The translations under genes were made by a program, and so were the position numbers. DNA of 64,000 nt, from NCBI RefSeq assembly GCF_910592395.1, contig NC_088317.1:9674001-9738000 (forward strand), written 5' to 3'. Below, piece by piece: positions 32,721 to 44,000 of the stretch (within the stretch, counting starts at the first letter, position 1; every line of letters starts with the position of its first letter). The notes below the pieces were generated by a model. It did not search any database. It was not told the DNA's origin and saw only the letters and a list, made by a program, of their open reading frames with translations. The DNA is from Lineus longissimus. Taxonomy: Eukaryota > Nemertea > Pilidiophora > Heteronemertea > Lineidae.

Positions 32721-34250
32721 GTCTGGAAATTTTCATCATTTTCCGCCCTTTTTTGGGCAGTGTAGACAAGAAAATAGGAGAGAAATGTGTACCTTTTAAA
32801 AATTCTTTGCCCTAGGGTAGGCCCCCCTACCCCCCTGCTAAATGACGTGTCCCACTTGTCCAAATGTACTACAAAACCCATTGTAATGGATTTGTGAAAC
32901 AATAAGAGGTCTTTATATATAAATCAATGTCATTTCGTTATTTATTGACCGATTTTCAAAATTCAAAAAACACTTTGATCCTTACCTCCAGCTCTATCAC
33001 CCTATCTAGAAATAGTGTGTGTTTTATGGAGTTTAAAAAATGGTGTGGTATAGCTAATCATATAGTTTATTCAGACCAATTGCATAACAAAGTTATTACA
33101 TAATTTTGAGAGGCATCTTTTTTTCACTTTTTTGTTGATGGATTTTTCCAAACCAAATTTACCCTACATTACCTTACACAAAGCTAAGATTTTCTGTGGA
33201 AAAAATTCGAAAAATCTCATTTTGGTTTTGAGATATATCAAATCAAAATTTTGATATTTTGATATTTTTGGTTTTTTTGCAATTGAAACTTTGAGAACAC
33301 ATTCCCAAATAATGATTGGCACCAATTTAGCACAGCTAGTAACTAATATTGCTGAGAAAAAGGTCGATACTTGGAAGTATGAACATTTTCATATTATAAT
33401 TTTGAGATGTTCCTTTAGTTGAAAACAAGAAAAAATTCACCATTCAATCAGGGGACATGATTGTGTACTACCAGGATATATAAAAAAATCAGAAAAAATT
33501 CAAAATTTTCAGAATCTCAAAATTTTGATATTTTGATATCATGAAAAGTAAATGATACTTTCAAAAAATTTCTTCACAGAAAGTCTTAACATCGTTACAT
33601 TGTATAATCTCTGTGATGCAAGATTACTTCGATTTTTTAAAATCCATCAACGTCGTCTCGATCGACGGACAGACGGATGCCCCAGATGACGACAATACCC
33701 CTCGGCAATGCCACACTGGGCTACCACACTGATACAGAATTTATCCCAGATGACTTACTTACATAAGAATCCTCCAGATGCCTCCGTCTCAACTTTGCCT
33801 TTGGTTCACCTGCACCTCCTTCATCTCCATCCCCGTCGGCCAATCTTTTTGCTCTGGTACAAACTTCATGCATGTCATGACCTTCAGCCATTTCGGCCCT
33901 AGTAAAAGGAAAGGACAGCAAAAAATATTTTTTTTAAGAGCAACTTTCCGAGATAATAAGATTGGTTGTGGAGCTGACCAACCTAGTCGACTGAGTAGGA
34001 TAGCTAGGACCTTTTGGCTTTTGTTTGTGGGGTACATGAAATGCTAAAATGAAAAAAAATATTTTCATCAGGTCCCTCTGTTAAGACTCAGTCATTGCAA
34101 TTGAGAGATTCACTTCAGGCAATCTGTTGACCCCCCTGGATTTGGCTGAAATTTGGAGAAGTTGTTGGCTATACCTCCCAGGCTTTATTTCGACCAAGTC
34201 GTTTCTCAGTCAGACCAACTCGACCCGAGTCACCCCCCCCCCAAAATTCT
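32721..34250. other. AT-rich non-coding DNA, no recognised feature
   Basis: Long stretches of TTTTGATATTTTGATAT-type sequence (about 33190-33540). Overlapping frames on both strands at 33700-34050 show no family resemblance. Confidence 0.5.
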
Positions 34251-35043
34251 GGCCCTTTTTGGGCAATTGTGGATGGTAACAACTTTGAAGCCCACAATTT
34301 TCTTACTTCAAAAGTGTCCCAAATGGAAACTTTTTGATAGTGGACGTGGTAGATGAGAATGTGTCACAACTGCGTTTTATTTAGGACACTCATAAGTGGT
34401 CAAATAGGTGGCGCTAAAGTAGCTCTGGAGAGCAATTTTCCTGAAATTGTTATGGCAGATACTGGAAACTGAAGGAGTACTCCAAATGTTTCTTTTCAGT
34501 AATTAGTTTCCTGGGAGTATCTAGATGAGATACCAATGGCAAGTTATTTGGGGTACTTTCTAATTGAATATCTACAGTGATCTAGCAATAGCATATTGTC
34601 TGTAACATGTACCAATCAGTTTTCAAGTTGACTATTGAAGTAACCGGATAAGTGTCCGAACATACTGCAGTTTTGCGAAAACAGCCATTTATGAGCTCCT
34701 GTTTCTCCTCACCTAGAAAGTACCCCAAATAACTGCCTTTGGCATTGTTTGGTATCTCATCTAGTCTAGATACTCCCAGGCAACCAATTACTGAAAAGGA
34801 ACATTTGGGGTACTCTTTTAGTTTTCATATTTTTGCCATACATGTAACAATTTCAGGAAAATTTCTCTCTGGAGCTACTTTATCGCCACCTATTCGTGTC
34901 CCAAATAAAAAGCAGTTGTGACACATTCTCATCCACCCATAGGTCCACTATGACTATCACAAAGCTTTTATTTGGGACACTCTTTAAATAAGGACATTTT
35001 GGGCTTCAAACTTGTTACCATGCACAGTTGCCCAAAAAGGGCC
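34251..35043. repeat. Fold-back element, arms about 310 bp
   Basis: Left arm 34251-34560 and right arm 34717-35043 are imperfect inverted copies (landmarks GGCCCTTTTTGGGCAA, GTGTCACAACTGC, GGGAGTATCTAGATGAGATA, TTGGGGTAC). The 156-bp spacer is non-coding. Confidence 0.8.
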
Positions 35044-35485
35044 AAAGGTGGCATAACTCCGGAACCGTCGGTCTGATTGTGGAACAATTTCAGTTTTGAG
35101 GAATGGGGGTTATAGTCAACCAACACTAAAAATTACAGCCTGATCCAGGGGTTCAACAATTCAAAGCGCCAGATATTGCCCGATTCTCTCGAGTGTCAGT
35201 CACGTTCGCAAACGGAAATCCGCGGATTTGTACTGAAGTCAGAAATGGCTTGATGTTCGGTACAAGGCAGACATGGAAATAAACACAACCTGTTTACATG
35301 TTGGAAAATGGCTGCCACTGTTTTCTCAATGTACAGGAACTCGGAATGCCCGGATTACGGGCAAGGGTTTGTTTACAAATAGAGGGGTACAAATGCTGTA
35401 CTAAATATAATAGTCACTGATGCACACAAAACTCACTTATTCGAAAGAATAAAATAACCTAACTTTCCTTGAGCATGGCAACATA

Positions 35486-35928
35486 CAGGGTCCCTCCACC
35501 AGGTACTGCAAAAAATTCAAGGATATCTCAAGGTCAGAAAAAGCGAAATTCAAATATTCCAAATTATTTTTAAACAATTCACATAAATTACGAAGACATA
35601 ACTACAAGAAAAACATAAATGAGTAATTTTGAGGATGGTGACAGTCATGGAGTTGGCAATGTGTGTGTACAGTAATCAGCTCTTCACATGTACTGGAGCC
35701 TGACCGGCAGGGAACAATCAGGATCGTAAATTAGGTTTGATGCAAAAACAACACCGCCAGGGCCCAAACAAACAAGCTCAGAAAATGAATGTAAGCCATA
35801 ACAGTTAATTCAAGGATAATCCCAGAATTTAGGCCTGAATGTACTGTAATTCAAGGAAATCAAGGTTTTCAAGGACAAAAGGCATAATTCAAGGATTTCA
35901 AGAAATTCAAGGATGTGGAGGGACCCTG
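35486..35928. mobile_element. Short TIR transposon, hAT-like, 443 bp
   Basis: Ends are CAGGGTCCCTCCAC and its exact complement, with AACATA immediately outside on both sides (35480-35485 and 35929-35934). The equivalent place in the inverted arm (about 38925-38950) lacks the insertion and has a single AACATA. Inside are several AATTCAAGGAT words. Non-autonomous. Confidence 0.8.
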
Positions 35929-35934
35929 AACATA

Positions 35935-36690
35935 AAGTCCCCCCCTAAACAATTAATCATAACTTCTAAAGTATCAATGAGAATGCAATGAAAATTGCAG
36001 GACATTATGATACCATACTTTGACACAATGGGTAAAAGTTACAGCGCAATACTTAATACGCATGAATGAGCCTCAATTGAATGAAAAGAGTGCCATTTCA
36101 AAAATAACAAGATTGGCCCAACAAGTTGTCCGCACTGAGTTGTTGACCAGTTCTTAACCAGAGGAACATTTTAAGAGGATGGTTTGGCCAGCAAATTCCC
36201 CGGATTTAAATCCGATTGAACACCTTTGGGACTAACTCAAGAGGTGAGTTTATCGCAGGATCACAGAACAATCCAACTTGAACGATTTGGCAGCATACCT
36301 GCAACGGGACTGGTGTGGATTTACATCCGACAGCAGGATACGGCACTTGATCCACAGAATGCGCAATAGGTACCTTCAAGTCATAAGAATACAGCAACAG
36401 TGGATACACCAGCTACTGAAAATGTTTAACAGTAGCCGAAATCGATCTGTAATTCGAAAAGAATACATTTTGAAAGATATACAAGGTTTTGTTATTTTTG
36501 AAATGGCACTCTTTTCATTCAATTGAGGCTCATTCATGCGTAACAATATGTATTGCGCTGTAACTTTTACCGATTGTGTCAAAGTATCTTATCATGATGT
36601 CCTGCAATTTTCAATGCATTCTCATTAATACTATAAAAGTTATGATCAATTGTTTAGGGGGGGGACTTACTTTTGTTGATGTGTATATAT
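35935..36690 (+). mobile_element. Deleted Tc1/mariner element, about 0.75 kb
   Basis: Inverted ends of about 180 bp (AAGTCCCCCCCTAAACAATT at the left, complement ending GGGGGGGGACTT at about 36669 at the right). They flank only the 3' part of a transposase gene, so the element is internally deleted. It sits directly beside the AACATA copy of the hAT-like insertion. Confidence 0.75.
36173..36445 (+). pseudogene. Tc1/mariner transposase, C-terminal fragment
   Basis: Translates to WPANSPDLNPIEHLWD, the conserved block holding the third acidic catalytic residue region of Tc1-like transposases. Stop codons follow within the next ten codons (after LWD and after LKR), then recognisable tail sequence (NDLAAYLQRDW). 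The N-terminal DNA-binding and the first catalytic parts are missing. Dead copy. Confidence 0.8.
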
Positions 36691-36771
36691 TTGAAACATA
36701 ATCCCATATAAAACAGTTTTGATTAAAGTATTTTTGACTTCATCTAAAAAGGAAAATAATGACAAAAAGTT

Positions 36772-36815
36772 GAGAATATTTGGTCACATGATGTGCCATG
36801 TGACCAAATATTCTC
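36772..36815. repeat. Near-perfect hairpin, 19-bp stem
   Basis: GAGAATATTTGGTCACATG, six bases, then the exact complement. A second copy is at about 38817-38860 within the same palindrome complex; half of it recurs at about 38200. Confidence 0.85.
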
Positions 36816-39075
36816 AGCTTTTTGTGAATGTTTTCCTCTTTATTCAGAGTCTGAAACAGATTAATGAGCTAAAGTTATTAGGAATATGATTCATTATATC
36901 ATTTCATCACTCAAATGAAGTAAAGTTACTGAATTCCTCAAAATAAGTGAGTTTTGTGTGCATCAGTGACCTTTTAGTACAGCACTTGTATACCTCTGTT
37001 GGTAAACAAACCCTTGCCCGTAATCCGGGCATTGGTTCCCCGATTCATAAGGTTTACTTAGTCAAAATTACTTCGTGGATGTGTTTATTGTGGAGTTTAG
37101 ACTCTTGTGAACATAATGGATATCAAAATGTGACGGTGGGTTCTTTGTGGGAATGTCAAATGTGCGCCCCAAAAAGGTTTAATCTCACCACTGCTGCCTT
37201 CCCCTGCGAGAACATGTACTCGGCAGGATAGGAAAGGTCTCAAACGATTATCCGCCGAGTTTCATGGCATAGCCTACATGTATGTACTAATGATTATCAA
37301 GTATCTGACATGTCTGAAAAGTGCCAAGGTTGTGTTGGGAGAGGTTTTGTTTTGGTAAAATTTGATGACTTTCCAAGTTGTTACATGGCGATTGTATTAT
37401 AGTCGGATTCATAAGTCAATGTCACTGCCCTTTTGGGTCGCTGTGCAAAAACTACTGGGCCAATTTCCTCAAAGTTTGGTTTTTCTTGAATCAAATTTTG
37501 GGAACCAAGAGGATTTTCATATTTCAGTAACCATGGTTACGAAATAAAAATGTTTGTATGTATTCGTGTACATTGACGTAGTGCATTGATTTTGACAATT
37601 TCTCCTCTGTACTGCTTATTTCTGGATGCATTTTGCTGAAACGTTCAGGTTAATTTTTTTTCGTGTGTATCTCCAAAGGTGCTAAGTTTCATTTAAAATG
37701 ATCCACAAAAAAAATCGGGGCCTGTCTGGATTACCCCAAAATGGCCGAAGGGCTCCAAAGTTGACAAATTTTTTCTTCATAATTTGCAAATCTCTAACTT
37801 GGAAATCCTCTTGGGTCCCGAAATTAGATTCAAGAAAAACCAAACTTTGAAGAAATCGGCCCAGTAGTTTTTGTACAGCGACCCAAAAGGGCAGTGACAT
37901 TTACTTATGAATCCGACTATCATGACTATAGCTCTGTACTCCGGTAGACGTACATTGGACAGCGCTTGGACTTGGAGGAATGCCCGGATTACGGCAAGGG
38001 TTTGTTTACAAACAGAGGTATACAAATGCTGTACTAAAAGGTCACTGATGCACACAAAACTCACTTATTTTGAGGAATTCAGTAACTTTACTTCATTTGA
38101 GTGATGAAATGATATAATTATACATAATCCTAATAACTTTAGCTCATTTTATCTGTTTCAGACTCTGAATAAAGAGGAAAACATTCACAAAAAGTTGAGA
38201 ATATTTGCGCTTATTATAAACCGTGAGATGCGAAATCGCGATATCTCGAGATGGGTAATCATTTTTTTTCTACTTCACTAGACCATCACAATAACCATCA
38301 TTTCCGATACCTAGGCCTACATTTATATATGTGAACTTCTTCTTTCAATGAGAGTGGGGCTAACGTCAAAACAAAGACTACGTGCAACTGTATCTTCAAA
38401 CACAGGACAAGTTGAGAACTTATTCGCATCAAATATTTCTGCAATACCGTACGCATATAGCGTCATACATGTTAGTCACCACCATACAGACAGCGATTGA
38501 CCGACACAGGGCATTGCACGCGGTGACCGTCTCGTCATGCCTAAAATAGCACTAGGTCATAAAGTCTGACCCGGCCACACTCCAAACAGAGCTATTCATC
38601 AGATCGATGTATAGTACAGAGCGAGGCATTGCATATCGGAGTATATTCAAATGGGATCATCAAAATAAGGATACCTCCCCAACGTGGCCTCGGTCTCATG
38701 AATGTTCGCCTTTTCAGGTTCCTATTTGCAATACTTCATGTGAGCGGGTGGTACTCTCACCGAGGTTGGCATCTCGCGATTTCGCACTACGCATCTCGCG
38801 GTTTATAATAAGCCGAATATTTGGTCACATGGCACATCATGTGACCAAATATTCTCAACTTTTTGTCATTATTTTCCTTTTTAGATGAAGTCAAAAATAC
38901 TTAAATCAAAACTGTTAATGGAATTATGTTTCAAATATATGTTGCCATGCTCAAGGAAAGTTAGGTTATTTTATTCTTTTGAATAAGCGAGTTTTGTGTG
39001 CATCAGTGACCTTTTAGTACAGCATTTGTACCCCTCTATTTGTAAACAAACCCTTGCCCGTAATCCGGGCATTAT

Positions 39076-39837
39076 ACTTGACGGTCGGAGTGTGATTTCA
39101 TATATTTCACAATCCAGACCAAAAAATCAAAACGGTGGTTGTCTTTCCACTGTTCCTTATCATATAGGGCCTATCTATTGGCCCTTTTTCGATCAATATC
39201 CTCTATGCCAAAGGGGGCGATGAGAAAGAAATTGTCCGAAAATGGATTCCCAGCGGCCAGTACACTGTACTACAGTGCCAATCAGTGAACAGGCTTAGCA
39301 TGCTCTGATGCTAGAAACAATCAGTTGCCGGATGCAATAATGGCCAAAGGAAAGCTTAGGCTCACAAATTACACAGCAAATGAATTGCTAAGTAACTTTG
39401 TTTCAATAACATTCAAATAATTGATCACAGGCCTAAAACATGAACACAATAATGTTCTTACCTTTTCACGTTGTCTCCAACAAGCTCAGAAACCAGGCAT
39501 GCAGCAGGCCAAGCGCGGGATTGAACGGACCGTAGGCGTAGGTCTCACTCAAGGGTTCGGAGGGTGGTTATGGTTTACATAAAAGTAGATCGTACTAAGG
39601 TCTCACTCCACAGTTTCAAATCGGCCCAAGTTCGTATTAAAATGGTGTGTTCCATTGAATCAGCCGTGCCTTGGCTACCAATCGAGCCTGTTTATTATGG
39701 AAAACATCTTTAGTGAGCTAGAGCAACAGAGATTTGGCCTCTGTCAACCAAAATGTGTTGGTCACGATGATTTCGTGTTTAGGCTAGGGTGCGAAGTGAC
39801 ACAAAGCTTGGCACTGGGTGAGATGTCCCTTCAAAAC
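39076..39837. other. Non-coding, no recognised feature
   Basis: No frame or repeat that I can support. Confidence 0.5.
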
Positions 39838-40668
39838 GTGACGTCATTTTGGGGTATTCCTGCTTCAACGGACGAATAGACCACTTTGCGCCGTTTTGAC
39901 ACCGGATTTTCTTTCTAAAATATGAAAGTACATTAAATAGCCTATCTCATGGTGGTAAGCGCATGCTCCAGATAATTCTTCTTTCTGAGTATATGCGGCA
40001 TGGACTCTGCAGACCTCAAATTTTTTTTTCCTCATTCTGGACCACCGAGCAGGATACGGGTGGTATCAAGTGTGGCGCCACCTGCTGTTAACGAAACTAA
40101 TTAAGCACTAAAATGCCCTAAAAAGCTTCCTTAAGACTCTGCCTCCATAAACATGTGCAGGTTTGGGTATCTAGTGCCAGCAGTCTGTTCCCAGCATCCA
40201 TTAGGTGATGTCTTGTGTGTCACACTAGGCACTGGCTTGACGTCGGCTTGACACACGCGTTTTGGGGTGTTCCCGGTTCAAGGGCAGAATAGACCGCTTT
40301 GCGCCGTTTTGACCCATGCCTTTCTTTCTAAAATTTAAAACTACATTAAATGGCCTATCTCCTGGTCGGCTTATGTGCCAGTAAATTTCTCCCTCCGCGT
40401 ATATTAATTCAGCGTAAACTTGGCCAACTTTTCCACATTTTTTTGCTCAATTTTGACCGCTTGCTGGAACTGAGTGGTATCAAATGTGGCGCAACCTACA
40501 GGCATCGAAACTAATCAAATGCACTAAAAGTGCCCTAGCAGTTTCCTTAGGACTCTGGCTCATTAAAAATGTGCATGTTTGGGTATCCAGTGCCAGTAGT
40601 CAGTTCACAGTATCCATTCAGGGGTTGCCTTGTGTGTCCCATGAGGCGCTGTTTTGACGTCACTTCTG
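39838..40668. repeat. Direct duplication, two units of about 410 bp
   Basis: Diverged copies share TTTTGGGGTRTTCC, CGCTTTGCGCCGTTTTGAC, TGTGGCGCCACCTRC and GTTTGGGTATC in the same order at a spacing of about 410 bp. Non-coding. Confidence 0.75.
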
Positions 40669-40984
40669 ATGGATTTCATGAAACTGTGGAGTGAGGCCTT
40701 AAGCCTGCATATGGCATATTCTAGATATCAAAATATCTCAAATCATCCACTCCAGATGCACTCAGGGTCCAATGCAGAGCTCAAAACCATGAGAATTATA
40801 CTCCTAGGGCTAATAGAGACCTCTCAGGAGCCACCAGAACATGATAGGCACTGAACTTGAATTGGCTAGAAATCGCGCATCTGTAAGTGAAATCTCTGTC
40901 AAATGCGGGTTCGCGGCTCATGTTTTCAGAGGAGCCCCAGTGCCATCCTATACATCTGAGACCCATGTGTAGCATATCAAAAGA

Positions 40985-42030
40985 CTCGCAGACGGCATGA
41001 CCACTACTGTACTTGGCGCCTTATATAGACCACTACGGCAGTGCTCGCGATCAGTCGTGAGCAGACGGCATGACCACTACAGTACTTGATACCTTTAGAC
41101 CATCACGGCGGTGACCGAGATCAATCGTGAGTAGACGGCATGACCACTACTGTACTTGACACCTTAAAGAGTCCATCACGGGGATGATCGAGATCAATTG
41201 TGAGCAGACGGCATGACCACTACTGTACTGTACTTGACACTTTATATAGACCGCTACGGCAGTGACCGAGATCAATCGTGAGCAGACAGCATGACCACTA
41301 CTGTACGTGGCACATTATATAGACCACTACGGCAGTGACCGAGATCAATCGTGAGCAGACAACATGACCACTACTGTACTTGACACCTTATATATATCAC
41401 TACGGCAGTGACCGAGATCAATCGTGAGCAGACAACATGACCACTACTGTACTTGACACCTTATATATATCACTACGGCAGTGACCGAGATCAATTGTGA
41501 GCAGACAGCGTGACCAATACTGTTCTTGACGCCTTATATAGACCACTACGGCAGTGACCGAGATCAATCGTGAGCAGACAGCATGACCACTACTGTACTT
41601 GTCACCTTATATAGACCATCAAGGCGGTGACCGAGATCAATCGTGAGCAGACAACATAACCACTACTGTACTGTAATTGACACTTTATATGGACCACTAC
41701 TGCAGGGACCGAGATCAATCGTGAGCAGACGGCATGACCACTACTGTACGTGGCACTTTATATAGACCACTATGGCAGTGACCGAGATCAATCGTGAGCA
41801 GACAACATGACCACTACTGTACTTGACACCTTATATATATCACTACGGCAGTGACCGAGATCAATCGTGAGCAGCCCGTATGACCACAACTGTACTTGTC
41901 ACCTTATATAGACCATCACGGCGGTGACCGAGATCAATCGTGAGCAGACAACATAACCACTACTGTACTGTAATTGACACTTTATATAGACCACTACCGC
42001 AGGGACCGAGATCAATCGTGAGCAGACGGC
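40985..42030. repeat. 75-bp tandem array, about 14 units
   Basis: Unit landmarks: GAGCAGACGGCATGACCACT, ACTGTACTTGACACCTTATA and CAGTGACCGAGATCAATCGT. Units vary in an ACTGTACTGTA expansion and in a few substitutions. The array ends mid-unit (GAGCAGACGGC) exactly at the Polinton terminus, so the element inserted into or at the edge of it. Confidence 0.9.
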
Positions 42031-42160
42031 AGAATATATGTATTGTGGTGGTAGGAATCTAGGTAATTCTAAGCTATTTTAACAAAAGCCCTTACAGGCC
42101 TTTTTGTCTCAAATTAGCTTAGAAACCCCTAAGAACCAGACACCACAATACATATATTCT
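42031..42160. repeat. 130-bp terminal palindrome of the Polinton (right copy)
   Basis: Same sequence as 5387-5516 in element orientation, with one visible substitution (AAATTAGC for AAATAGC). The terminal arms AGAATATATGTATTGTGGTG pair perfectly. It could fold as a terminal hairpin or act as a protein-binding origin; neither is shown by sequence. Confidence 0.85.
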
Positions 42161-42371
42161 ATCATTCATTAGATTCCCAGTGAAGCGTTGCAATGAAATG
42201 GTCAGTGAAATGGTAAGGGAATACTAGAGTTCAATGGGTTAATGTAATCATGACTTACTGTATTCCAACAGAAAGTACACGTCAATAGCTTTTTTCCGTG
42301 CATTTTATCTGATATATGATGTTGGCACTGTTCACTGCATGTACATAATTTTACTAGTAAATAAATAGAAA

Positions 42372-43628
42372 ATGGCAACAGGATATTTATTAAATACCGA
42401 AAGGGCACATAAGATTCCACTTGGTTTAAAAGCTGAGAGGCAGCATCATATCATTACTCATAACCCATCATCTGCTAACCCCAAAGAAACACTGTATGTT
42501 AGAATACCGGCATTGCGAGAGAATACATTCTTTGTACCTAAATCTCTTTATCTGTCTGCTGATGTAACCATTTCTGGTAATTCTAAAAATAGTGTTGTAA
42601 ATAATCTTGGTAGAAACCTAATCTCAAAGATGGTGGTTAAGTGGGGAACAGAGCAGATATTTGACCTTGACGAATACAGTCATTATTCTACATTTAAAGA
42701 TCTGTGGTTTACAGAAGAAGAAAGAAATGATAGAGTTTTTCAGGGTATTCAGTCAAAAAATCTTAGAGAATTAAGATCAGGAGTCGCTGAAGCTGATGTC
42801 ACTGGAGAAACAGCTAATGAAAAGACTTTAAAGAAAGTGTTTGACAAGAAGTACAAAATACCATTAGATTTTGAACTATTCCATCATCATGCTCCATTTT
42901 ACAAGTTTCCAATTCAAGAAGATGTGATTATTGAAATAACTTTAGCACCAAAGGAGGAAATCATAGTCACCACAACAACAGCTAGCATGGGCTACAAACT
43001 AGAGAATATTTGTTTTGAATATGATACTGTAGCCAACAAAATGATTGCTAGTCAATTGAGTAACAAGTACAACTCTGGATTCTCAATATTTTATGATTGG
43101 GTAGACCATTTTAAGACAGTCAATGTTACTGCTAATGAAACACTAATTAATGAGAACATCAACTTTCCAAGAATGTCTATTAAAGGATTATTATTACTAT
43201 TTGTGTCTGACTATGTAGATGGAGATAGAGATTCAGAGAAGTTTGAAAACCCTAACATAAGTAAAGTGCAGATCACAATAGAGGGTGTTGCCAATCAGGT
43301 GTTCCCAGAAGGAATGAGAATGATGGATCAATGGGAGGAGATCAAGAAACATTTTATGTCTGAAGATTTGAAGAAAACTCATGACTGTAACATGACCATG
43401 GAGAAATACTATGGTGATTCTAATCACTATGGTTTATGGTTGGACCTGAGAACTTCTGAGGATAATCGTCTTCACGGATCAGGAAAGAAGCTCCAGAACA
43501 CAAAAGATGGTATTCAATTATCTATTACAAAGAAATCTGGAAAGGGACCATACAAAATGCACATATTCGTGGTTTCTGACGCCCAGGTAAACATCCAGAA
43601 TTCTCAGATTGCTTCACTCCAACACTGA
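42372..43628 (+). CDS. Major capsid protein candidate (right copy)
   Basis: 418 aa; substitutions relative to the left copy are G/D near residue 119, T/A near 218 and A/D near 286. Strand-rich, with no signal peptide or membrane segment. The C-terminal strand (MHIFVVSDAQVNIQNSQIAS) is followed directly by the stop, as in double-jelly-roll capsid proteins. It precedes the penton-like gene and the ATPase. Start context AAATAGAAAATG is shared with the PolB N-terminal and second penton-like genes. The 3' region after the stop has one GAACAAAGTTC half-module, where the left copy has two. Identity as capsid is inferred from context and pattern. Confidence 0.6.
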   Translation: MATGYLLNTERAHKIPLGLKAERQHHIITHNPSSANPKETLYVRIPALRENTFFVPKSLYLSADVTISGNSKNSVVNNLGRNLISKMVVKWGTEQIFDLDEYSHYSTFKDLWFTEEERNDRVFQGIQSKNLRELRSGVAEADVTGETANEKTLKKVFDKKYKIPLDFELFHHHAPFYKFPIQEDVIIEITLAPKEEIIVTTTTASMGYKLENICFEYDTVANKMIASQLSNKYNSGFSIFYDWVDHFKTVNVTANETLINENINFPRMSIKGLLLLFVSDYVDGDRDSEKFENPNISKVQITIEGVANQVFPEGMRMMDQWEEIKKHFMSEDLKKTHDCNMTMEKYYGDSNHYGLWLDLRTSEDNRLHGSGKKLQNTKDGIQLSITKKSGKGPYKMHIFVVSDAQVNIQNSQIASLQH

Positions 43629-43706
43629 AACAAAGTTCGTACAACACTAAATTAAATACTGAATACTAGATAAATGAGTTTTACTAGTGATTTTCTAAGT
43701 AATTAA

Positions 43707-43943
43707 ATGGATACACCAGGAAAGAAAGATATCATAAATACACTGTATCAAAGTTTACTGTTGGCATCAACAACAATTGGTTACTCTATGTTACTGAAAA
43801 GGTTCTTGAGAATCAATATTGGTCCCCCAAGTCAGGCCAACCTAGAGGAAATTCTTAAACTGGGAGGAACTGTAGCTATTAGTAATGGAACATTAGAGTA
43901 CCTTTACGATCAAGGAATCCTACCCAGAAATATTATGAAGTAA
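43707..43943 (+). CDS. 78-aa small hydrophobic Polinton protein (right copy)
   Basis: Identical protein to 3570-3806. One hydrophobic helix, basic residues after it, and a C-terminal LEYLYDQGILPRN tail. Starts in TAATTAAATG. Perfect conservation between two otherwise diverging copies argues that it is translated. Function unknown. Confidence 0.65.
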   Translation: MDTPGKKDIINTLYQSLLLASTTIGYSMLLKRFLRINIGPPSQANLEEILKLGGTVAISNGTLEYLYDQGILPRNIMK

Positions 43944-44000
43944 GAATAATTTACTTATTTGATAAAAGCTAAATTTGAAAACGAAAATTTGCTTAAGTAA

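Larger units (their letters stand above)
35335..39075. repeat. Nested palindromic repeat complex
   Basis: Outer arms 35335-35485 plus 36690-36815 pair with 38817-39072. Shared words include GCCCGGATTACGGGCAAGGG, GATGCACACAAAACTCACTT and CTTTCCTTGAGCATGGCAAC. The left outer arm is interrupted by two younger insertions (35486-35928 and about 35935-36690); the right arm is the uninterrupted version. A second, inner inverted pair runs from about 36830-37550 to 37690-38200 (GGTTTTTCTTGAATC, CCCTTTTGGGTCGCTG). No intact gene inside. Confidence 0.75.

Noticed and set aside
33708-34047. Overlapping frames on both strands as a gene
   Set aside because: Frames mirror each other, have no recognised motif and no clear start context.
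40985-42030. CRISPR-like array
   Set aside because: Whole 75-bp units are repeated with scattered substitutions; there are no unique spacers or cas genes.
1-42160. Single giant inverted duplication with 36.5-kb loop
   Set aside because: Homology ends exactly at the transposon terminus on both sides, so two insertions explain it better.
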